Shown piece by piece: positions 35,357 through 41,034 of a DNA stretch of 41,034 nucleotides. Under the pieces are notes generated by a model, which saw nothing but the letters and a program-made list of their open reading frames with translations, ran no database searches and was not told the origin of the DNA. Every line of letters begins with the position of its first letter. Positions within the stretch are counted from its first letter, which is position 1. This DNA is from a virus. The DNA is taken from IMG/VR virus record IMGVR_UViG_3300018035_000001, positions 1 to 41,034 of that record, one strand, 5' to 3'. Both the position numbers and the translations under genes were made by a program.

Positions 35357-37798
35357 GTGCTAGTAAAGACCGAAGGTCCTCCAAACGCAAGAATCTTCCT
35401 AGTTGGGGAAGCTCCCGGAGCCGACGAAAACCTCCTCGGTCGCCCATTCGTAAGCCACGCAGGGAAGGTCCTGGATTCCTTACTATCCTACGCTGGAATA
35501 AATCGCCTCGACTGCCTAGTCGGGAACGTGGCCAGAGAACAACCCCCTGGAAACAAAATTGAGTTTTTCTTTGAGGACAGCAAATGTACAAAGCCAAAGA
35601 CTCTTATGCTGAAGTATGTAAATATGCTTCAACAGGAGATCATTCAGTACAACCCAAACATTGTCGTTGGCTTGGGTGCTACTGCACTCTGGGCCCTAAC
35701 AGGAATGAGAGGAATCCAATCATTCAGGGGATATGTGCAAGAATGTACTCTTGTTCCTGGAAAGAAGGTACTTTGTACCTACCATCCAGCAGCTGTGAGC
35801 CGGGACTGGAGTCTTCAATTCCCAGCAGTAATGGATTTAAGGAAGGCACTGAGGAATAGTGATACTCCCGACATCCCTAAAGATACCCGAGCCCTAAGAT
35901 GCAATCCATCTAAGCGAGAGTTTATCCAGTACCTTCAATGGCTTACATTCGACTGGAAAGACCCCATCGCTCTTGATATTGAAACCAAAGCAAATTGCCA
36001 CATCGACATTCTGGGCCTCGCCCACAGCCCCAACAATGCAATATCCTTTGAAATCCTTAGTGGAGGAAGGCCGAAGTATGAACCTAGAGAAGAACTCGAG
36101 ATTTGGTACTGGCTTTCGCGCGCACTGGAAGTCCGTCCCTCTATCATGCACAACGGCCTCTTTGATGCCTGCGTCCTTTGGCTTCGCAACAGAGTCCTCA
36201 CAAAAACCATCTTCGCAGACACTCTTATTGGAGCTCATGTATGTTGGCCTGAGCATCCAAGATCGCTGGGGTTCCTCTCCAGTATTTGTCTTAATGTACC
36301 TGCGTGGAAGCATCAACAGACACTAACCCCAACACTCTACAATGCCGCCGATGCTGCCAATACTTATGGAGTCTGGGAAGTCCTAAGTGAAGAACTTGAT
36401 CGACAGAAGATCCGTCATACCTTTGACTTTGAAATGTCCCAGGTATTCCCGGCCGGAATGCTACAATTACAAGGTATCTCAGTAGACAAAGAGTCTCAAA
36501 ATGATTTACTCAACAGTCCAAAGCAAGATGATCTTGGAAGGGTCATTGGAATCAGACCTAGACTTTCACTCCTTACTAATGAAATCAACAGAATTCTTAA
36601 CAAAAATGTCAACCTTAATTCCCCAAAACAACTCCAGCAAGTACTTTACACTGATCTTGGACTTCCGGAGCAATATAGGCGAAGAGCATCAATCAACGAT
36701 CCCAGAAAAGTGACTGCTGACTCAGAAGCTCTACAAAAACTGAGCAAAATCAACGACAATCCTGCCTTAACTATGATCCTTGAATGGAAAAAGCTCGACA
36801 AGCTCCAGCAATTTGTTGATGTAACTACCTCTCCCGAAGGAAAGGTCCACACATCTTACAACATAACCGGCGCTACGATGCAGCGCGAGGCAAAAGGATT
36901 GGTAGTAGATGATGAAAACGATTACAGATCCTTTGGACGCTGGTCAAGCTCTAAAAGCATTATTCTTCCGTTCGGAAGTGGAAACCTTCAGAATGTACCA
37001 AGAGCTGCTAGGAAAATATACAGATCTCCAACAGGATACTCTTTTATCAGTGCCGACTATATCCAAGCAGAGGCAGTTGTGGTTGCCTACATTATCAACG
37101 ACTTGCAACTCATCAGAATGTTTGAAGATTCTTTCGGAAAGTCTCGGCAGTATCGAAAGGAAAATAACCTCGATGTTCACAGAATTACAGCATCTCAACT
37201 CTTCGGTATCCCTATTGATAAAGTCACTCCCGACCAAAGACAAGTAGGCAAAACCCTTCGTCACGCTAACAACTACTCCGCCGGCCCAGGAGTCCTTGCT
37301 GCCAAACTCGGCATCGGAATGAAGGAAGCAAAGTACCTGATGAACCTTTACCATCAGCGTAATCCAATGCTCCGAATCTGGCACCAAAAAGTACAGAACG
37401 AGCTTCGGTCTACTAAAATACTTTATAACCTTTTGGGCAGGAAGCACCAATTCACTGAAAGGTGGAGTGATGAACTGTTTCGTTCTGCATATTCTTATAT
37501 CCCTCAATCTACTGTCGGTGATCTGCTTAACATGTCACTTGTCAAGATATACAATAACTACGGAGATCGCATTGACATTGCTCTGCAACTCCATGATGCT
37601 GTTTACGTTATTGTTCCTGATCATCTAATTTCCTGGGCAATGCAAGTTATGAGAGAATGTATGCTGCATCCGTTGCAGGTTAATGGGATGGACTTTAAAA
37701 TAGACATAGATTTTAGTATTGGTCCATCGTGGGGAGAAATGGAGGAAGTTGAATATACAGATTATGTCAAATCCAATCTGCCCGTGTTGCCAAACTAA
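35357..37798 (+). CDS. Uracil-DNA glycosylase-DNA polymerase I fusion, 813 aa
   Basis: Replicative polymerase. N-terminal domain (about 1-165) is UDG-like: GEAPGADENLLGRPFVSHAGKVLD from residue 17 and HPAAVSR from residue 143; the cysteines of the Fe-S family-4 enzymes are mostly absent. The 3-prime-5-prime exonuclease starts with LDIETK (Asp207, Glu209). Polymerase motifs: ADYIQAEAV (Asp567; usual DYSQIEL), RQVGKTLRHANNYSAG (Lys632 of the O-helix) and LHDAV (746-748; usual HDE). A similar fusion is known in SPO1-type phages. GTG start at 35357 with CAGGAG upstream. Confidence 0.9.
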   Translation: MLVKTEGPPNARIFLVGEAPGADENLLGRPFVSHAGKVLDSLLSYAGINRLDCLVGNVAREQPPGNKIEFFFEDSKCTKPKTLMLKYVNMLQQEIIQYNPNIVVGLGATALWALTGMRGIQSFRGYVQECTLVPGKKVLCTYHPAAVSRDWSLQFPAVMDLRKALRNSDTPDIPKDTRALRCNPSKREFIQYLQWLTFDWKDPIALDIETKANCHIDILGLAHSPNNAISFEILSGGRPKYEPREELEIWYWLSRALEVRPSIMHNGLFDACVLWLRNRVLTKTIFADTLIGAHVCWPEHPRSLGFLSSICLNVPAWKHQQTLTPTLYNAADAANTYGVWEVLSEELDRQKIRHTFDFEMSQVFPAGMLQLQGISVDKESQNDLLNSPKQDDLGRVIGIRPRLSLLTNEINRILNKNVNLNSPKQLQQVLYTDLGLPEQYRRRASINDPRKVTADSEALQKLSKINDNPALTMILEWKKLDKLQQFVDVTTSPEGKVHTSYNITGATMQREAKGLVVDDENDYRSFGRWSSSKSIILPFGSGNLQNVPRAARKIYRSPTGYSFISADYIQAEAVVVAYIINDLQLIRMFEDSFGKSRQYRKENNLDVHRITASQLFGIPIDKVTPDQRQVGKTLRHANNYSAGPGVLAAKLGIGMKEAKYLMNLYHQRNPMLRIWHQKVQNELRSTKILYNLLGRKHQFTERWSDELFRSAYSYIPQSTVGDLLNMSLVKIYNNYGDRIDIALQLHDAVYVIVPDHLISWAMQVMRECMLHPLQVNGMDFKIDIDFSIGPSWGEMEEVEYTDYVKSNLPVLPN

Positions 37799-37913
37799 AC
37801 TCCTTCGTTGGTCTTGGTGGGAACACCCATCTGAGACCATACAGTATTGGTACTGCCTTTCTTGTGACAAACAAGATCTTGAACCTTGTATTTTTGTCTT
37901 CGATAAATCGTAG
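37764..37913 (+). CDS. Small zinc-ribbon protein, 49 aa
   Basis: The ATG at 37764 lies in the last codons of the polymerase gene; an upstream TTG frame extension exists. CPCCQTKLLRWSWWEH and YWYCLSCDKQD give a two-knuckle zinc ribbon. The stop precedes a palindrome copy by six bases. The ribosome site is distant (GGAGGAAG), so the start is uncertain. Confidence 0.6.
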   Translation: MSNPICPCCQTKLLRWSWWEHPSETIQYWYCLSCDKQDLEPCIFVFDKS

Positions 37914-37918
37914 CAGTA

Positions 37919-37933
37919 GGTCAACCGTTGACC
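37919..37933. repeat. 15-bp palindrome copy 14
   Basis: GGTCAACCGTTGACC preceded by CAGTA and followed by ACCT, 25 bp before the primase/helicase-like gene. It is the last copy in the window. Confidence 0.95.
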
Positions 37934-37957
37934 ACCTCCCCTGGATAGGAAAAACGA

Positions 37958-39160
37958 GTGCCGCGCCGATTAAAGAACTGGATTGATACCTATCTCGAAT
38001 ACACTGAAAACACTGAGTCTGCAACTGTCTTCCACAAGTGGATAGCAATGAGTATGTTATCTGCAGTACTAAGGAAGAAAACCTGGTTCAAGTTTGGCCG
38101 ATTTCCAGTCTACCCAAATCTTTACATAGTCCTAGTAGGTGAACCGGGAATAGTTAGGAAGACTCAGGCGATATCCTACGGAACTCGATTACTAAATGAG
38201 GTTTCTGGAATCCAAGTCTCTGCTGACAGCACAACTCGTGAAGCATTAATAACTGATCTTGAGGGGTGTCAAGTAGTGGACCCCATGCCAGATGGAAGCA
38301 ACTTCACCCACTCAAGCATTACCATAGTTAGCCGTGAGTTTGAGTCATTTCTCGGGCAGAAAAAAGAAAATACCAAAATGCTCGTCCTTCTAACTGACCT
38401 TTATGACTGTGAGGAAATACCGTGGAAGTACCGAACGAAGAGCTCAGGAAGCAACACTGTACCCGCTGTTTATTTAAATCTACTTGCTGCCACTACGCCG
38501 GAATCCCTGGCCAGCAGTCTTCCTCCTACTGCTATTGGTGGAGGACTTACGTCTCGAATGATATTCGTCTGGGCAAGTAGCCGGGGAAAGAAAATCCCTA
38601 TTCCAGAAGATCCCCCGGCGGAAATAAAGGCTGACTTAATTCGAGATCTAAACATAATAAGCCGATACGTAGGCACCTATCAGTTCAGCACAATAGCAAG
38701 AGATAAATGGGTTTCCTGGTACAACGAATTTGACGAGCGTAGCACACATCGTATCTGCAAAGACCCGGCCTTTAATGGCTGGTATTCTCGAAAGCCAATG
38801 CTTGTTATAAAATTAGCAATGATTCTCCAGGCATCAGAAGGCCCTGAAATGCTTATTGAGTGGAGATTCTTTGAGAAAGCTATAACTATTCTTGAAGAAA
38901 TAGAAGATTCTATGAGTAAAACTTTTACGGCCATAGGTCGTAGTAATATTACTGCTGACGTTGACTTGGTAATGAATATAGTAAAGAGACTACGAGCAGT
39001 CAGCGAAAAGGATCTTGTAGAATCAACCTGGAGGGATATTGACTCCAGAAAGTTTGACAATGTAGCTGATACTGCAATTAGAGCAGGTTGTATAACCAGA
39101 AAGTTTCGGTCCCCGACAGGAGAACAAGGTGTATGGTATGTTTGGACAGGAAAGAATTAA
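37958..39160 (+). CDS. DUF3987/primase-helicase-like ATPase, 400 aa
   Basis: GTG start at 37958. Begins with a helical LKNWIDTYLEYTENTESATVFHKWIAMSML segment seen in DUF3987/YfjI-type phage replication proteins. The P-loop position reads YIVLVGEPGIVRKT, where the last glycine of the classic loop is Arg; SITIVSREFESFL follows as a Walker B-like strand, and LAATTPESLASSLP plus GGGLTSRMIFVW look like sensor segments. It probably acts as the replicative helicase or helicase loader for the polymerase encoded just upstream. Confidence 0.75.
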   Translation: MPRRLKNWIDTYLEYTENTESATVFHKWIAMSMLSAVLRKKTWFKFGRFPVYPNLYIVLVGEPGIVRKTQAISYGTRLLNEVSGIQVSADSTTREALITDLEGCQVVDPMPDGSNFTHSSITIVSREFESFLGQKKENTKMLVLLTDLYDCEEIPWKYRTKSSGSNTVPAVYLNLLAATTPESLASSLPPTAIGGGLTSRMIFVWASSRGKKIPIPEDPPAEIKADLIRDLNIISRYVGTYQFSTIARDKWVSWYNEFDERSTHRICKDPAFNGWYSRKPMLVIKLAMILQASEGPEMLIEWRFFEKAITILEEIEDSMSKTFTAIGRSNITADVDLVMNIVKRLRAVSEKDLVESTWRDIDSRKFDNVADTAIRAGCITRKFRSPTGEQGVWYVWTGKN

Positions 39161-39200
39161 GGGAAGGAAAAACCAACGATAGATTGCATAGGAGGATGTG

Positions 39201-40367
39201 ATGGATGAAGGTCTTTATGAATCAATACGTGAGGATGTGGCCAGAGTATGCCACAAACATTTGTACGCTATGCCGCCTGAATTTTCGGATAGCAGTAAGG
39301 GTTGGATACTGGCCGATTTAATACTTATGAAAATCAAGACTCGATTACTGTTCCTATTGCCGCCTCCGCCCGACCAGCTTACAGCAAAGAGTGAGCCGTT
39401 AATCGGCGGTGCAAGAATCCCCGGAATAACGCCTGGAGAACCCGCAATCAACTATCACCTCAAAGTTGAGGAGCCCCCCACGCCCCAGAGCGATGAGGGG
39501 TTGGAAGCGCAGATTACAGAAACCATATTGGGAGTCAGGAACTGGTACAAGAATACCCCCCATGTGGTCAAAGAGATCATCTCCCTCGCCCAATCTCCCC
39601 TGCTGGCGAAGATCGCGGAGTTGGAGGCCGAATTCAATAAGCAAAGTGAACGTGCCGAAGCTGCCGAATCGCGCGTCAACTCCCTCACCGACCAGATTAG
39701 GGAATGGCTGCGCATGAGGAAACAAAGTCTCGCGTCGTTGGAACAGCAGCTTGCCGAGTGCAGGAAGGAAAGGGACCAGTACAAAAAGATGGCCGAAGAT
39801 TGGACAACTGCCGCTGATGCAGCGCAACAACCCGAACAATTCTATGAGGAATATAGTGAGAAGACTATGCAGGTGATGCAGGCACTCCTTGCCAAAGCCA
39901 GGGAAGACCTGACTTGTGTGCAAGAAAGTTATCTCCAAATGGCCGCCGAACGTGACTACCTCATCCAACTATGCCTCCTGCGCTTTCCAACTTCACGACT
40001 GCAACCGAGACGGGATGTCAATTTGGAGATGCGTGCTGAGAAAGCCGAGGCCGAGCGGGACGAACTAAAGGCCCAACTTGCCGCCGAGAAGCCGGTGGGG
40101 GGTGAGCCAACCCGTTTTGCTTGGTTGATTGAGCGCAGAGGGAATACAATAGGGGCGGTGTGGTGGTGTGCAGGATCTGAGCGCTGGACCAGGGATGCTA
40201 ATAAGGCAATTCAATTCCCAGATAAAGAATCAGCAGAAGAAGCCTATATGCTAGTTTTTCCAAACTACTCACCCCTACCTTTCAAAGGTAATACAGGGGA
40301 TTACGAAGATATTTGGGATATTACTGAGCACGGCTTTATGCCAAAGAAGATGGAGGACGAGAAGTGA
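39201..40367 (+). CDS. Long coiled-coil hypothetical protein, 388 aa
   Basis: ATG at 39201, six bases after GGAGGA (a GTG one codon earlier is possible). A globular N-terminus (~1-110), then a long coiled coil from about 135 to 300 (ELEAEFNKQSERAEAAESR, ELKAQLAAEKP), and a C-terminal ~75-residue domain with TRFAWLIERRG and NKAIQFPDKESAEEAYMLV, seen at the ends of many phage and prophage hypothetical proteins. Possibly a composite protein. The role is unknown. Confidence 0.65.
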   Translation: MDEGLYESIREDVARVCHKHLYAMPPEFSDSSKGWILADLILMKIKTRLLFLLPPPPDQLTAKSEPLIGGARIPGITPGEPAINYHLKVEEPPTPQSDEGLEAQITETILGVRNWYKNTPHVVKEIISLAQSPLLAKIAELEAEFNKQSERAEAAESRVNSLTDQIREWLRMRKQSLASLEQQLAECRKERDQYKKMAEDWTTAADAAQQPEQFYEEYSEKTMQVMQALLAKAREDLTCVQESYLQMAAERDYLIQLCLLRFPTSRLQPRRDVNLEMRAEKAEAERDELKAQLAAEKPVGGEPTRFAWLIERRGNTIGAVWWCAGSERWTRDANKAIQFPDKESAEEAYMLVFPNYSPLPFKGNTGDYEDIWDITEHGFMPKKMEDEK

Positions 40368-40546
40368 GGCTTAGAGTTTTCCGTTATCAACACAAGCTAT
40401 CGAACACTTTCGGCCTGACGATGAGCTTCCTGAATTTTGGCCGTAACTCATCACCGCTCAATTTTCGCGGTATTACGCTGACCGTGCATCTTGGCAGAAA
40501 GGAAATCAGGTGGCAGTTGGCGCATCTGACAGATAGGAGGACCTGA
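40364..40546 (+). CDS. Hypothetical protein, 60 aa
   Basis: GTG start at 40364 overlapping the upstream TGA (GTGA). Short, basic, strand-rich sequence (RGITLTVHLGRKEIRWQLAH). No motif; overlap and coding texture support it moderately. Confidence 0.5.
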   Translation: MRLRVFRYQHKLSNTFGLTMSFLNFGRNSSPLNFRGITLTVHLGRKEIRWQLAHLTDRRT

Positions 40547-40547
40547 A

Positions 40548-40736
40548 ATGTTGTACCTGATCTGGTTTATTGTTGTAACGGTGGTCGCGTGGGTTGGCAT
40601 GCTTACCATTGATAGATTTTTGCCCGGCCTCCCGATTGTTAATGCGATATTCGGTGGATTTATAATTGCCGCCTATATCATCATCGCCGTTTGTACCCTT
40701 CACAGTATTTACATGATGATAATGGGAGGTGAGTAA
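40548..40736 (+). CDS. Small two-span membrane protein, 62 aa
   Basis: ATG at 40548 with AGGAGGACC upstream. Two hydrophobic helices (about 2-20 and 33-58) separated by DRFLPGLP; ends MIMGGE. Could be a holin-like or membrane-stress protein, but it lies in the rightward arm away from the lysis-type cassette. Confidence 0.65.
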   Translation: MLYLIWFIVVTVVAWVGMLTIDRFLPGLPIVNAIFGGFIIAAYIIIAVCTLHSIYMMIMGGE

Positions 40737-40831
40737 TGATGAAAAGTATCACGATAGGCATAAATGGCGGCAACACATTAACAAGTGCTGACCGCCGTGT
40801 GATAATCGTGAATAAGTGGAGGAGGTTTTAA
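40736..40831 (+). CDS. Possible mini-protein, 31 aa
   Basis: The ATG at 40736 overlaps the upstream TAA and has GGGAGGTGAG upstream. Reads MMKSITIGINGGNTLTSADRR and ends KWRRF. It resembles the start of a longer protein cut short by TAA at 40829. Low confidence. Confidence 0.4.
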   Translation: MMKSITIGINGGNTLTSADRRVIIVNKWRRF

Positions 40832-40835
40832 CCTT

Positions 40836-41034
40836 TCATGGTCCTGCCGGGGCTGGCGTCGGCCCGCAGCTTGACCATGTGGTGTACCAATTTGGAGTCT
40901 CAATAATCAGTCCCGTGCTGATGCAGTATGTTGTGCCCGTGCAGGTCGTCAGACCATCCGGCGTCACATAGCTGTTTGAGCACGGTGCTGATTGAGTACA
41001 CGCACTACAATCTGTCGTAGGTGTCCAGACAGGA
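40836..41034 (-). CDS. Partial leftward gene, C-terminal end of a Cys/Thr-rich protein
   Basis: A minus-strand frame enters from the right edge and ends with TGA at 40836-40838, giving 65 residues rich in Thr, Ser, Pro and Cys (for example TPTTDCSACTQSAPC and TPNWYTTWSSCG). The repeated CT/CS spacing resembles virion appendage or spike tails. It converges with the rightward arm, only four bases from its last stop. It does not continue in frame the gene cut at position 1, so the window is not a simple circle opened here. Confidence 0.55.
   Translation of the reverse strand, partial: PVWTPTTDCSACTQSAPCSNSYVTPDGLTTCTGTTYCISTGLIIETPNWYTTWSSCGPTPAPAGP

Noticed and set aside
3688-37933. Palindrome copies as promoters, because TTGACC resembles a -35 box
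   Set aside because: At the expected 17-bp distance there is no consistent -10 sequence at the copies I examined (14194, 29399, 32276, 34795, 37919), and the clear promoters at 22023, 24478 and 28425 lie elsewhere.
3688-37933. Palindrome copies as transcription terminators
   Set aside because: A 7-bp stem with one-base centre cannot form a proper hairpin loop and no T-run follows.
3688-37933. Regularly spaced repeats as a CRISPR array
   Set aside because: Spacing is kilobases, not tens of bases, and there are no spacers or Cas operon; the Cas4-like gene belongs with the recombination genes.
1-41034. Prophage or temperate lifestyle
   Set aside because: No integrase, excisionase or convincing CI-type repressor was found; the RHH proteins and HTH protein are not enough to claim lysogeny.
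1-41034. Window as a complete circular genome
   Set aside because: The gene cut at position 1 does not continue in a sensible long frame from position 41034; the joined frame stops after about 23 codons and is not the frame of the Cys/Thr-rich partial gene.

Overview
The window reads as a large piece of a tailed bacteriophage genome, probably lytic and podovirus-like. It has a P22-type portal, a large terminase, an N4-gp56-type major capsid protein, short-tail accessory proteins and its own DNA polymerase. I see no tape-measure gene, integrase, rRNA or recognisable tRNA. Genes are tightly packed, with overlapping stop and start codons and strong AGGAG-type ribosome sites, including several TTG, GTG and one apparent ATT start. 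The host is a bacterium that I cannot name from sequence alone.

The layout is two divergent arms. From about 21.1 kb down to 1, all genes run leftward (minus strand). In transcription order they are: a small-terminase-like HTH protein; a membrane/lysis-type cassette (coiled-coil membrane protein, SH3-like mini-protein, papain-like cysteine peptidase, lipoprotein, two small membrane proteins); an unusual enzyme island (amidinotransferase/DDAH-like enzyme, 56-aa protein, phosphatidylserine decarboxylase, agmatine-deiminase-like enzyme); large terminase; portal; scaffold; major capsid; three decoration-like proteins; a lysozyme-like protein; adaptor; tail hub and fibre-like proteins. The left edge cuts a gene. 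From 22.2 to 40.8 kb genes run rightward: small zinc-binding and hypothetical proteins, ATP-dependent DNA ligase, ribbon-helix-helix proteins, a HIRAN protein, a Cas4-like nuclease, a Sak4-like RecA-fold ATPase, an Acb2/Tad1-type cyclic-nucleotide sponge with its usual crAss001_48-like partner, an ssDNA-binding-like protein, a ParB-methyltransferase fusion, a uracil-DNA-glycosylase-DNA polymerase I fusion and a primase/helicase-like protein. A leftward partial gene re-appears at the extreme right end.

Three non-coding signals stand out. First, a perfect 15-bp palindrome, GGTCAAC(C/G)GTTGACC, occurs 14 times, mostly about 2-4 kb apart and mostly at gene boundaries, often supplying the TAG stop codon of the upstream gene. 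Second, 23.87-24.48 kb is an origin-like region: two ~78-bp imperfect inverted repeats rich in CGTTAC words surround a 12-bp inverted repeat enclosing one copy of the palindrome and a strongly AT-rich tract. Third, three intergenic stretches of the right arm (22.5, 29.1-29.4 and 32.9-33.2 kb) carry strings of long-range perfect stems and look like structured RNA.

The likely logic is that the rightward arm takes over and replicates DNA, repairs and recombines it, and blunts CBASS/Thoeris-type immunity. The leftward arm packages DNA and builds particles, and carries host-metabolism enzymes (lipid decarboxylation, guanidino-group chemistry) that are not normal virion genes. The 14 palindromes may be sites for a phage-wide DNA-binding or modifying protein; the ParB-methyltransferase is one candidate. 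That link is inference.
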